Below, piece by piece: positions 23,004-32,786 of a stretch of 64,000 nt of DNA; positions within the stretch are counted from its first letter, which is position 1; each line of letters opens with the position of its first letter. Position numbers and translations under genes: made by a program. Source of the stretch: Ornithodoros turicata (lineage: Eukaryota; Arthropoda; Arachnida; Ixodida; Argasidae); assembly GCF_037126465.1 (NCBI RefSeq), contig NC_088205.1, positions 26,209,482 through 26,273,481 of the forward strand. The letters run 5' to 3'. Below the pieces are notes generated by a model, which ran no database searches, had not been told where the DNA came from, and was given only the letters and a program-made list of their open reading frames with translations.

Positions 23004-23257
23004 CACAGTAAAAACAGTACTTCACCGCATAGCACGCTGTGCGGCAACCATTGCCACGATTGATATAGGGTTGTCGCTTCTGATTCGAGGCGAGAGGGAG
23101 GCATACGCCTTTTTGGTACATGATAATTCTATCATGCATTTAAGGTGACACAAAAAGGCGTACGCCTCCCTGTGTCTTCGGATAAGAAGCGATAACCGTA
23201 TAATTCGTGGCAATTGGTGCAGAGCGTGCTATGCGGTGAACTTCAGTTTTTAGAGTA
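23004..23257. mobile_element. fold-back MITE, arm type B (B1)
   Basis: Type B arms read CACAGTAAAAACAGTACTTC, GCTGTGCGGCAACCATTGC and TCGCTTCTGATTCGAGG. The centre keeps GGCGTACGCC in the right arm and a variant in the left. It abuts A5 on the left and A6 on the right with no spacer. Confidence 0.85.
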
Positions 23258-23504
23258 CATTCTTAAAAATGAACTTCACCGCATAGCACGCTCCTAGCCA
23301 ACAATCATTTCGAATAATATCGTTATGTGCCCTGATTTGTTGAAAATGAGAGGCGTGCGCCTTTTTTGTGACACTTATGCTGTTCATAATTGTCACAAAA
23401 AAGGCGTACCTCCCGTTTTCAACAAATGAGGGCAGATAACGTCATCTTTCGAGAAGATGGTTGGCTAGGAGCGTGCTATGCGGTGAAGTTCATTTTTAAG
23501 AGTG
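23258..23504. mobile_element. fold-back MITE, arm type A (A6)
   Basis: A 247-bp palindrome with TA on both sides. The left TA is shared with the end of B1, so A6 probably inserted at or into the end of B1. Confidence 0.88.
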
Positions 23505-23528
23505 TAGTGCTTGCAACATTTGGACAAA

Positions 23529-23776
23529 CACTCTTAAAAATGAACTTCACCTCATAGCACTCTCCTAGCCAACCATTATCTCGAATGATATCGTTATCTG
23601 CTCTGACTTGTTGTAAACGGGGGGCGTACGCCTTTTTTGTGACACTTATGCTGTTCATAATTGCCACAAAAAATGCGTACGCCCCCGTTTTGAACAAATC
23701 AGGGCAGGTAACGATATCATTCGAGATGTTGGTTGGCTAGGAGCGTGCTATGCAGTGAAGTTCATTTTTAAGAGTG
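23529..23776. mobile_element. fold-back MITE, arm type A (A7)
   Basis: A 248-bp palindrome. Flanking dinucleotides differ (AA left, CA right), so the duplication is not preserved. Confidence 0.88.
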
Positions 23777-24109
23777 CATCGGAGAACGCCTCGCACTCAA
23801 ATATTCTCTCTCACACGACATGGGATGGAAAACGCCACTGCGAGGTCCGAGATAGTAATTTGCATCTGCCACAGAGTGACGATATACTGAGACGATTTAT
23901 CTTCAGCAAAACCACCGTAGGAACGAGTTCGCAATAGTAAACGGGATGCAGTCACATCCATCATTACCCTGGGCAGCGACAGCAACAGCTATTCGCGCCA
24001 TCTGCGCCTCATTTTCCTATGCAGTACTTGGGCTGTGTCCAGGAACATATTGCAAGGTTCTAGCTTTCGACATCAGATAATATAAGTACACATGGGGATC
24101 GGGGTTAAA
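23777..24109. other. no recognisable feature
   Basis: No gene or known repeat seen. Confidence 0.4.
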
Positions 24110-24276
24110 CGTCTAACGAGCTAACGAGTGGTGGGAAACTCAAAAAAGCGGGCGTACACATGACACACTGCGCCCTTCACGTATCGCGCGAAGAGTGCCG
24201 TGCACGTTTTTTGTTTTTTTAGGTATTTTAACACGTGCCCTTCTCGACGGGTGTCCCGCCCTTCGTTAGCTCCTTA
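24110..24276 (-). mobile_element. MITE family E, copy 2 (inverted)
   Basis: The reverse complement matches 5283-5444 across CTAACGAAGGGCGGG, GTCGAGAAGGGCACGTG, CTTCGCGCGATACGTGAAGG and CCACTCGTTAGCTCG. It contains an extra T-rich block near 24208-24220 absent from copy 1. Confidence 0.8.
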
Positions 24277-25128
24277 AGAGCGAAAGCGATTACGCCGTCT
24301 GTAAAGGAGAGCGAGTGAAAAATGCAGTGGAATTGCTATTCCGGCACTGAGAAACGTAGCGAATACCGAAGGGGCGCTAATAGCACTGCTATGTAAAACC
24401 ATGCAACGTAGACATGCCAGGCGCTATTAAAGTCACAGTACGAAAACAAAGAGACGACAAGCAAGAGCAACATTATCATAAATCTTTACGGAGACGTAAT
24501 GTGACCTGACGGCCAAAACACCCATCCCGATTCCAACGTCACACCAGTGGCGTATCCACTGGGGGATGCTCCCCCAAAGCATTGGGTTAAAACTACACGT
24601 CCAAAATGTTCTACTATACGTATACCAACTTTAGGTTCCGTGGAGGCTCCATTTAGGTGCTATGCCATAGGCGCTTCCACTTTGGTACCGCTTCGGACTC
24701 TTCCCTCACTGTACTCTTCTCCGAGGCCGCGCCTAAGCACTTGAACTTTATCTGAACAGGGCTCATTCCCCCCACTGTGCATATTGCGTGCCTCCAGAAC
24801 ACACTATTACTTCTTGGATAGCTCCCTGTGAAACACTTGTCGACTAATGAATCCATGCCACCAAGCACGCCGTGACGATAAGACCATGGAAAACGCACAG
24901 AAAATCAGCAATTTAAGTGCACACAGCTTTACATGAACGCCGTACACGTCCGGTTTTCACCAGTCGCACAGGACGATACAATTCCGAATGAACAGAGAGT
25001 GTTGGTAGACCGTTGATAACGCCATGTACACACCTCACTCTAAAAACAGAGGGGGTGTCGAAGTAGCTTGGCGTTGTTGGCTGCACACGAGTGGGCATCG
25101 TCACGACTATAGCAAAAAAAGCAAAACA
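24277..25128. other. no gene recognised
   Basis: GTGGCGTATCCACTGGGGG near 24549 forms a small hairpin. Such G-tract ends are seen in some MITEs, but no partner was found. Confidence 0.4.
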
Positions 25129-25350
25129 GATCTAAAACAGAACTTCACCGTATCTCACGCTGTGCGCCAACCAGTGCAACGAATGAAGAGAGAGGGGAGT
25201 ACGACTTTTTGTGTCAATTATCATATATCCAAATTGACACAAAAGGAAATACGCCCCCCCCCCCCTCTCTTCGAATCGGAAGCGATAACGCTATCAACCC
25301 TGGTGGTTGGCGCAGAGCGTGTTATGCCGTGAAGTTCTGTTTTTAGAGTG
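25129..25350. mobile_element. fold-back MITE, arm type B (B2)
   Basis: Arms run from CTAAAACAGAACTTCACCG to TGAAGTTCTGTTTTTAGAGTG with CCAACCAGTGC and its counterpart. The centre carries a long C tract at about 25251-25264 and eroded GGCGTACGCC. Confidence 0.85.
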
Positions 25351-25436
25351 CGGAACCTATGGCAGTGTATGTGACTCAGAATCTTATTAACTGGCTGGGT
25401 GCGGTATACTTGAAAGTCCAGGTTATCAACCTATGA

Positions 25437-25648
25437 CCCTGTAACACGGGAATTCTTCAATGGCCATTGAAACCAATGGCTATTGAATATACGCGTAGCG
25501 CCACCCAGCGTGTAACGCGACAACTTCTCAAGGAGCATTGGATCCAATGTTTCCTGACAGGTCGGCACGTCACACGCTGGGTGGCGCCACGCGCATGCTA
25601 AATGGCCATTGGTTTCAATGGCCATTGAAGACTGCCCGTGTAACAGGG
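25437..25648. mobile_element. fold-back MITE, family D
   Basis: A 212-bp palindrome with arms CCCTGTAACACGGG and CCCGTGTAACAGGGG. Each arm contains TTCAATGGCCATTGAAACC-type nested palindromes and GCGCCACCCAGCGTGT. It is unrelated to the A/B/C families. It lies between B2 and the TTAGG-linked MITE end. Confidence 0.85.
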
Positions 25649-25659
25649 GCATTACGGTC

Positions 25660-25709
25660 TCTCACGTCAGGTAATGTTGGTTGACCTTGAGTGCATTATG
25701 CGGTGAAGG
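25660..25709. mobile_element. right end of an A/B/C-type MITE
   Basis: GTTGGTTGACC followed by GCATTATGCGGTGAAGG matches the outer right arm of the fold-back superfamily (consensus GCTATGCGGTGAAG). The last 10-12 terminal bases are replaced by TTAGG repeats. Confidence 0.65.
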
Positions 25710-25742
25710 TTAGGATAGGTTAGGTTAGGTTAGGTTAGGTTT
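25707..25742 (+). repeat. short (TTAGG)n array
   Basis: About six GGTTA units, one of them GGATA, run directly from the truncated MITE end. TTAGG is the ancestral arthropod telomere repeat. At this length it is an interstitial telomere-like tract, not a telomere. Confidence 0.85.
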
Positions 25743-26125
25743 TTAAAAACCGTTGTCTCCCTTCTTCGTCTGTCTTCGTTCCTCACGTGCGTCACAAAGA
25801 AGCCAAGCGAGCTGACGCTGAATCGGTAATGGGCTCTCATCGCGTTCTTGCTTTGTTTTCCTTATTGATAATAGACGACTTCAGAAAATCCCAGAGAGCT
25901 TAGCGCCGCTTTGAACTACGGGAACTTGGTTATCAGAATGTACGAAAGGGTCTCCAAACTGTTTCGATTTCTCCTGTCTCGACCCATTGTCCACGAGATG
26001 TTAAGGTCAGCGAAAACAAAACGTGAATGACTGCTCTCCCTTCCTCGTCATGACACACACACACACACACACATAAATGAGATGATGATGAGCTGGGTCA
26101 TGACAATAATCTCTGAGGATAATAA
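25743..26125. other. no gene; (CA)n microsatellite
   Basis: A (CA)n run at about 26052-26072, then ATGATGATG. Nothing coding recognised. Confidence 0.5.
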
Positions 26126-26192
26126 TAATTCGGGGCTTTACGTCGCGAGACAACTGTGATCATGAGCGACGCCACAGTTGTCGGGTGGATCT
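26126..26192 (-). mobile_element. SINE-3 3' end, copy 2
   Basis: The complement contains GGCGTCGCTCATGATCACAG and GTTGTCTCGCGACGTAAAGC, then an ATTATTATT tail. It is severely 5'-truncated. Confidence 0.7.
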
Positions 26193-27399
26193 TCGAGGAT
26201 GCAATGCGTCCACAAGGAGCACTGGGGTTTCCTGAATTCGTCTATATTGTCTTTAACCCTACTTACGCTTTTGGTTCAAAATCGAGCTATTGTTGTTCCG
26301 TACCTTTGGTTGCAATATACTTCAAAGAAAACGCGATAACAGCGACATAGTGAGCAAGAGGACCTATATACAGAAGAAGCATGCGATTAAGGAGACGCGA
26401 CTGAACAGTGATGAGCTTCTGCAACGAAATGCATGGACAGATTTGCGCATTCACTTCTCAGCTTACGTATGCCTAGCGGGGATTACGGCGGAGAACTTGG
26501 TTCTCTTTCGCGTCTGCTCCATTCCATTCACGGGGGCGAATAAGCTTTTCTTTTTGCGTTGTACATGTGTGTCGCAACGCATGCTCCGAAGCAGCGGTGG
26601 CTGGAGTTTATCAGATGGCCACGTCGGTGGGAGCAATCCCGTATAGCGTGTGTCCGGGCCATCGTTCATGGGCAAGAACGGGCGCACATCCGACAGAAGC
26701 GGCACGAATCGCCGATATGTGGGACGACGGGCCAAGTTTAAAGTATCGATGGTAAATCTTGAAGAGTGCTATCTATAAGACACCGGTGCTATATGTCTAC
26801 GAACAGCGTCATCCGGTTCCCATAAGCACCTCCAAGAATACAGTAATCCGTCGACGGCTTCCAGTCTCCAGTAGCAGCTACAGCGTGCATCCCCTTCGCC
26901 TTTTGAAGTTGCTGACTGGCTATTTTCGTCAAGTGTATTCTCGCTTTGTGCTTGCAAGTTGCAACATTATGATGCGACACTTTCATTAAAGGTGTAATAC
27001 ACGCGTCCGGGGAATGACATCAAACAATGCATGCATAGATATTTTGATACTTAGATATTTGGCACGTGTTGTAACATGTGCCAACCAGAGTACGTGAGTC
27101 ACATTAAAACGTCTTTTAGAATTAGGTTCAATAACCGCCGATCGGACGTGACAAAAAAAAAAGTTTAAAAACCTAATCTTCAAGTTTCGCGCCATTTCAT
27201 CCAGCAGGGCCATTCGATTCAAGACGTTTCAATTTTTTCTTGTTCAATCAAACTTCACTACCGATCGATCCCGAGAACAACGGCAATCATACCTTATCTA
27301 CAAATTGCAGTCTGCTAACTAAGACCCTGATGGACTGTCAACAACAAGAAGTTTAACTACTGAGACAAGGTACTGCTTTTTATTTTATTTTATTGTTTT
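26193..27399. other. no gene recognised
   Basis: Short overlapping frames around 26290-26750 show no domain. An ATTTGGCACGTGTT / AACATGTGCCAA inverted motif lies near 27058-27083. Confidence 0.4.
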
Positions 27400-27660
27400 C
27401 GTTTCAGATGGGGTCCTGACAACGCCCCCCCTTCCCGACTCCAAGGACAATGACACCACCCAGACTTGACACAGCAATCCTGGACTTGACCTACTGACAG
27501 GGGACCTCCTGATTATGACGTCATTCTCGACACGTGTAAATACTCCAAGCAATCATTGTCACCCCTTAGTCCTGACGAAGGCGGAGCCTCCGCCGCAACG
27601 TCGACGTACCCCCTTAACTTTCCACCTGTAAATAAATAACTTCCCCCTCTCTCCCTTACT
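27400..27660 (+). mobile_element. probable retroelement 3' region with hammerhead-like core
   Basis: C-rich sequence, then CCTTAGTCCTGACGAAGG, a 6-bp stem (GGCGGA/TCCGCC with a GCC loop) and GCAACGTCGACG, ending in AAATAAATAA. The CTGACGA-stem-GCAAC arrangement resembles the 3' regions of Penelope-like and other retroelements and, more loosely, a hammerhead ribozyme core. No coding frame is attached. Identity is uncertain. Confidence 0.45.
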
Positions 27661-27883
27661 TCCTACACCTTAATTATCTGCCTCTAATTATTTTTCAACT
27701 ACCTGTTTATATATATTAGAAGCTTAAGAGGGCGGTTGACCACGAAAATGAAATAAATAGGAAATGAAATAAATCGTCCTCTGATTTTTTCTGTATATAC
27801 GTTTATAATATATATTGGAGGTAATGTGGTGAAATCGGGCGTGGCGGGCGTGGTAATGGAATGGGTCGCCTCATATAATTTAA

Positions 27884-27935
27884 TAATAATTGGGGGTTTA
27901 CGTCGCGAGACAATTGAGATCGGTCGCTTCATATA
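27884..27935 (-). mobile_element. SINE-3 3' end, copy 3
   Basis: The complement reads TCAATTGTCTCGCGACGTAA, then ACCCCCAATTATTATTA. Matches the last 45 bases of the other copies. Confidence 0.6.
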
Positions 27936-28020
27936 GTGAGGACCGAAGCCCTATATGGTGTTCAAAAAGTTGCTTTCAGGGCAGAGCATTAGTGGGCTGG
28001 ATTTGGCCATGGATCAAGCA

Positions 28021-28075
28021 ATTATGATGATGATGATGATGAATGGGGAAATTCGCCACCTGAGTGCAAGAAGGT
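28021..28075 (+). repeat. small dispersed repeat with (ATG)n head
   Basis: ATGATGATGATGATGAATGG is followed by GGAAATTCGCCACCTGAG. Related pieces are at 42330-42365 (GAATGGGGAATTCGTCACATG) and, inverted, at 46200-46245 (GAATCGCCCACCTCATC). It may be a retroelement tail module. Confidence 0.4.
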
Positions 28076-28097
28076 GGAGTGCATATTGGTTGTCAAT

Positions 28098-28252
28098 AAA
28101 CATGGTGGAACGCACAAGGACACGGGCAGCGTTCAGCTAGCAACTGGTTTAATCGCCTAGTCTTCCTGGCTGGTTGCTTGTGATTAAACCAGTTGCTAGT
28201 TGAATGCTCTCCGTTTCTGCTCCTTGTGTTTCTTGTGCGTTCCACCATGTTT
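28098..28252. mobile_element. fold-back element, family G
   Basis: Termini AAACATGGTGGAACGCACAAG and the complement. Inner arms share CTAGCAACTGGTTTAATC with a loop of about 20 bases. It is 155 bp and non-coding, with no convincing target duplication. Confidence 0.8.
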
Positions 28253-28951
28253 AAAAGAAAAAAATGTGCGGTGGAAAAAACGAGATAGCATGTGCCTTCA
28301 CGAATGACATTAAAAGTGGATTGACAGAACTAGTAGGGTGGTGGCAGCGTGCTATTTTTAGATCGATCTGCCTGCAGGAGGGCTGATATTAGGATTGCAG
28401 ACAACGGCGCAGGATCCAATAAAAGGGATTTAGCCAAGCAAAAGAAGAGAGGGTGGAGATTTTTCTTTTTTCCCCTGGGAAGGGGTATTCCATGCCCTTC
28501 TCGCCTCATCCTCGTTTGAGACTTTTGGAGTCATAGTAAATGTGCTTCTCGTATAAAAGTTTGTTAAAAAAAACACCAAAGTTGAAACTTTCTGTTCCTT
28601 GACACAAAGCGACAAACTTGCGAATGCAAAACGCGCTTTGGAGGCCCGTCCGCATGAGGTCACCGCCGGCATCCTCTGCTGAGCATCACCACAAATTAGA
28701 AGCAACGATAACTGAGGAGGCCACAACAAGAATATGCGGATCGACTAAACATTTGTTAATACACTCGAACGTATAACAACCAGTCATTTGTGTAAGCCAT
28801 CTGTGGATCACTGTATATTAAATATATTTTGAAAAGGCAACGAAGCAAAGAACAATATGCCGCTACACGAGAAACGTGTAACTCACAAATACTATTAGAG
28901 GGGGAATATACATTTATTAAAAGGAAAGGCCTGCCAGGCCAATATTATTAC
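28253..28951. other. no gene recognised
   Basis: Only short frames; nothing matched within the window. Confidence 0.4.
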
Positions 28952-29045
28952 AGCTTCAGCCATAGGCGCCGACTGCGAGGGGGCGCGGGGGCCCTTGTCC
29001 CCCCGGAACATGAACTAGGGGGGGGGGGGGGGCGCCGCCTCCCCC
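28952..29045 (+). repeat. G-rich dispersed repeat, copy 1
   Basis: CAGCTTCAGCCATAGGCGCC followed by G tracts, including an uninterrupted run of about 15 G. A similar block appears inverted at 29764-29880. Confidence 0.5.
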
Positions 29046-29619
29046 GGGATGTCCCGCTAAGAGACTGACACCAACCTTTGGGGCTCGGCGCGCCCGGGTC
29101 AAAAGAGCAAAGAGGCACCGACCCCAAATATGCATCTTGCAATTTGTAAAATATGTATCCGCCCACCATACTCATTATCACAGTAGAAGGTGAGGCGAAG
29201 AAACACAGAGGAGGACACAACACATAGCCTGAATTTCGCCCAAAGCAATCAGATCAATGAAACGAAGCAGTCGAAAAGGTACCAGCAGCTGCCAGTGAGG
29301 TGTAACGGTAGGATCTTCGGAACGCATATTCGTTGAGAGCAGGTTCAACTCCTTCTGCTCCATTTCATTGACCATATTCATTATATTGCGCGCATTTCGG
29401 GTCAAACACCGAGGATACAATGCATTTTGTTCCTTTTACACTCAGTTTTCAAAGGCGTAATGCCTTCAGTTTCAGTTGTGCACATGTTTACTGTTTACGT
29501 TCTTTACGTTTCTTTTTTTCTTTCTTTTTTCTGTTCTTCCTTCCTCTTATCTCTATACCAGTTCTGCATGCATCATAGTATCCCGCCAGAGAGTGTGATT
29601 CTTCAGCTTTAGTTTTGTG
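29046..29619. other. no gene recognised
   Basis: T-rich toward the right end, leading into the retroelement tail. Could be degraded retroelement body. Confidence 0.35.
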
Positions 29620-29790
29620 TTCTTCATTTTCCTTTTCCTTTCCCTTCCTTCTTTTTGTTTTCTTTTGCTGTCTTCTGTCCTGTGCCTTTTTTGTCTTACC
29701 CCTTTCACTTTTTTTTTAGATAACAAGTCGACATCCATCTGGCTTACCTTTCCTTCCTAGTTTTTCTTAATAAACATATCCCCCCCCCCC
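29620..29790 (+). mobile_element. LINE 3' tail, copy 2
   Basis: Pyrimidine-rich tract, GATAACAAGTCGACATCC, TGGCTTACCTTTCC and AATAAACATATCCCC, matching the tails at 2740-2940 and 49553-49690. No ORF2 is attached, so it is a 5'-truncated insertion. Confidence 0.75.
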
Positions 29791-29880
29791 CCCACCGCCA
29801 GAGTACTTACATCGCGGTGCGCCCCCCCCCTCCCCCCCGGGAAAATGAAAACTCTCCGCCTCTGGCTTCAGCTGTATAGT
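29764..29880 (-). repeat. C-rich dispersed repeat, copy 2 (inverted)
   Basis: Two C tracts, then CTCTCCGCCTCTGGCTTCAG, whose complement resembles the start of the block at 28952. The two blocks face each other across about 700 bp. The left edge overlaps the LINE tail by poly-C. Confidence 0.4.
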
Positions 29881-29989
29881 GGAGACTTTCCCGCATTCGC
29901 ATGTCCGCACAAAACTCTTATCGCATGTGCGCTCAGCACTGGGAGTAGGGAGGAAAATCCCGCCAGTTTACAACCGCTAGCGATGAAAA

Positions 29990-30543
29990 GTGCGATAAAA
30001 CACAAAGTGCGCTTCAAGTGCTGCTACGGGGCGCGTCGCAGTAGTAAAGGGCAACCGAGAGGCCGGAGTTGCAACTTACCTGCGTGCAGGGGTACTGGAA
30101 ATCACTACACCACCTGAAGTCACCCTTCCTAGAGACGACGTCGGAGAAATTTGTCCTGCCGTGCAGCGTCCCACAGGGCTTGTGGTGGCTGTGTGGTACT
30201 TCTCGCGCCGCGCCGGAACGCATCCGCGACTTTATCGTGCATGTACTCGCGCCTTACCGCACGCACAAGCTTCTCGTTGTCGGAGACTTCAACGTGGACG
30301 TTTCACTGGCCAAGAACATCACACTCCTAAGTGATATGTCCGAACAACTGGACCTGACGCTGTGCACCGACATCCACCAACCCACAACTAGACATGGCTC
30401 ATGCATAGACTTGATGTTCCAGAACAGCCCCTTCGTTCAGGACACCACTCACCTCGCCAACCATTTCGGCGACCACAAATCAATACTCATCACGCATTTG
30501 ACTACACACTTTCATCCGGTCTCATTTCACCACACGCACAGCT
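29990..30543 (+). pseudogene. endonuclease/exonuclease/phosphatase domain of a retroelement, frameshifted
   Basis: One frame (about 30050-30200) reads EAGVATYLRAGVLEI and onward to PTGLVVAVWYF. A second frame from about 30200 reads LLVVGDFNVDV, then QPTTRHGSCIDLMFQNS and FGDHKSILITHL. GDFNVD, the TTRHGSCIDLMF block and the final DH pair are hallmark motifs of apurinic-type endonucleases that nick target DNA for non-LTR retrotransposons. Very similar domains also occur in Helentron-type rolling-circle transposons, and the sequence does not decide between them. A frameshift near 30200 and the absence of downstream reverse transcriptase or helicase make it a remnant. Confidence 0.75.
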
Positions 30544-30867
30544 GACGCTGAAGTTCGCGTGACTCGAGTCGTAACCGTCTTGTAATTTTCTATAAAGAAA
30601 ATATCTGTTTGGTGCCCGTAGAGGGAGGATCACTCGATACAAGCAATTTTCTACTGCTTTATCGGCTCTGAAAGTATATGCATCAAGGCACAATTATCAC
30701 CTTCTGAAAATGGCGCAGTTCTTCACTTCATTAACTTAATATCTGATTGAAACTACACATGGTGACTATTTTGGTGCGTTCGCTGAATGACACACGTTAT
30801 AATAAAATCCGGTAAAACGTTTCTTTGGGCCTGTCGGTAACAGTTCATCTTGGAATAAACTCGCTTA
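30544..30867. other. no gene recognised
   Basis: AT-rich; nothing recognised. Confidence 0.4.
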
Positions 30868-31259
30868 GACTAACGGACGGACAGAACGAACAGAATTTTC
30901 TGGGCAAGGAAAGGGTGCATCTTTCTATCTAAAAGGCTCCATACAAGCGATTGTGCGTGTGTCAAGGAACCTTCAGCCAAACTAAATAAGGGGCAGGTTC
31001 AAAAAGCAAATGTAGCGCGATATAACAACAACAATAATAAATGAAGAAGAAGTGATGATGACATGGGATGTTTCCCCACAGCGCGACATATTGAAATCAT
31101 ATATATCTTATAGGAAAATCCGGGAATGTGTGCTTTAGCACTGAAAGTGCATGGGGTGTTGCTGGACAAGAAAAGGGCGTATCTTCCTATACTTAAAAGG
31201 CTGCATCGTCTCAATACATCTTCGCTGAAAGTGAGCGCTCTGTTGTATCCGTCCGTTAG
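30868..31259. repeat. possible inverted-repeat-bounded repeat with internal duplication
   Basis: CTAACGGACGGA on the left and TCCGTCCGTTAG on the right frame a 392-bp segment. Inside, two similar blocks of about 43 bp occur at 30901-30943 and 31164-31206 (GGAAAGGGTGCATCTTTC versus AGAAAAGGGCGTATCTTC, then AAAAGGCT). No target duplication found. Confidence 0.45.
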
Positions 31260-32357
31260 TTTTCGTGCTTTTATTACAAGATGTTACGTATAAGAATAAC
31301 TTTTAAAAAAACGTGAAAACTAACCGAATAATTTTATCCCGTCACACCAAATGATAGCGCCGTCTTCGCCGTGGGACGTGTTGTTTCCCACAGTTTTTAA
31401 AAGCTGCACATTTTCGTGGGATCGAGTTCCACCACTATTCAGCAGCAAGAACCTGCGCAGACAAATCCACAGTTGAACTCTTCGATCTTTTAGCCTTCAT
31501 CAAAGACTCGGGTTTGCAGACGGAACGGCAGTAGCAGACGATCCCAGGCATCGCGCTTCGCTAATCATGCTCAAGGTCGTCTGATGTCAGATTACAGAAA
31601 GGCTTAATCATGAGCGATAAGGCTATCGAGCGATCATTCCTTCACGAGGTTTTCTAGGAGATTAGAATGAAACGGTTCGGCGGTGAGCATACACTGAAAA
31701 AAAAAAAAAAAAAAAAGAAACAACAGTTTCTGATGATTCCCAGGAAGCGCACTTCCGAGCGTAATGGCCCTGAAATACGTGGGTCGCGGCTTGGCTTGAA
31801 TGCCCGAGAAGTTGTTGTTCATTCAGTGGTGCTTGGAGACCCCTAGGGAGAATTTCCTCTTGTACAAATGTTGCTACTACTGTCTATATAATGATGTGCT
31901 GCTGGCTGTGGATGGATATTTGGGTCTTCCTGTCCTGGGAGCTGCGGTACCCTGTACCACTACTGCGGGAGGTCGGATGAGTAATATCGGAATGAGTGAC
32001 ACAGGCCGACTGAAGCGTCCCCAGGTGGATGTGCAACGAAAAAGAATAAGACGGAGAAATATGAAAGCGCAAACGACAACGTTCAACAAAAACGTCTGGA
32101 CCTGGTCTCTGTGACCTGGAGCGCTGCAATTCATATATGTTTCCAATATGTGGGCGGAGATATCCGCTCGTACTATTCGGTACAACACCCGTACAACAGC
32201 CTGTTCGCCGTGTTAGGCACCTTGAGTTGTACAGGGCGGAAACAAACACTCCTGCTGGCGGTGAAAATAGAGTGTTCTGAACTACCACAGTCCACGAATA
32301 TTCAAACCATCAGCAGCAACTGCCAGCGCCCCCTATAGATAAGCAAGTCCTGATCGT
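31260..32357. other. no gene; poly-A tract
   Basis: A run of about 20 A lies at 31696-31715, possibly a retroposon tail. Overlapping frames at 31800-32340 on both strands have no recognisable domain. Confidence 0.4.
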
Positions 32358-32368
32358 TTAAACGACGT

Positions 32369-32556
32369 AGTGGTGGTGGTGATGGTGAAAGGGCTCGCCG
32401 TTGTCGGCCTCACAGATGTGGGCAACGTCACGACTGACGCCCTGGGGAATGTGCGTCTTGGGCCGACTTCTAAGGGAACTGTGCCGACATATGTCTGAAA
32501 GCGTCTGAGGAAAACCCAGGAAAAACCCCAGACAGCACAGCCGGCACTGGGACGAC
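32369..32556 (-). mobile_element. SINE-1, 5'-truncated, with target duplication
   Basis: Flanked by the exact 11-bp direct repeat TTAAACGACGT (32358-32368 and 32557-32567). Minus orientation: the tail complement (GGTGGTGGTGATGGTGAAAG) is on the left, and the central domain ends at the junction with the tRNA head (CAGCCGGCACTGGG). 5' truncation plus a duplication is the signature of target-primed reverse transcription. Confidence 0.93.
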
Positions 32557-32786
32557 TTAAACGACGTGACGTAGTATAGTCATAATGAGTCCGCCAATCA
32601 CAATCGTGCTTTTGGGCGGCTGTAGCTATGGAGACGAGCCGACATCAGCGCCATGGGCAGCCACTGGGAGTCACAAAAAAACCTGCGGCGATTGGCTGAC
32701 GACATCCCGACTTCAAATGGCCACGGGGCCTTCGTCGTGCCGATTTGAAGCCGGGCAGGGACAGGAGGCATTAAGCAAGCCTTCTG

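Noticed and set aside
22000..23776. Regularly spaced repeats that could suggest a CRISPR array
   Set aside because: Units are ~250-bp palindromic MITEs of two types with irregular spacing in a eukaryotic context.
25707..25742. Telomere
   Set aside because: Only about six TTAGG units with ordinary sequence on both sides.
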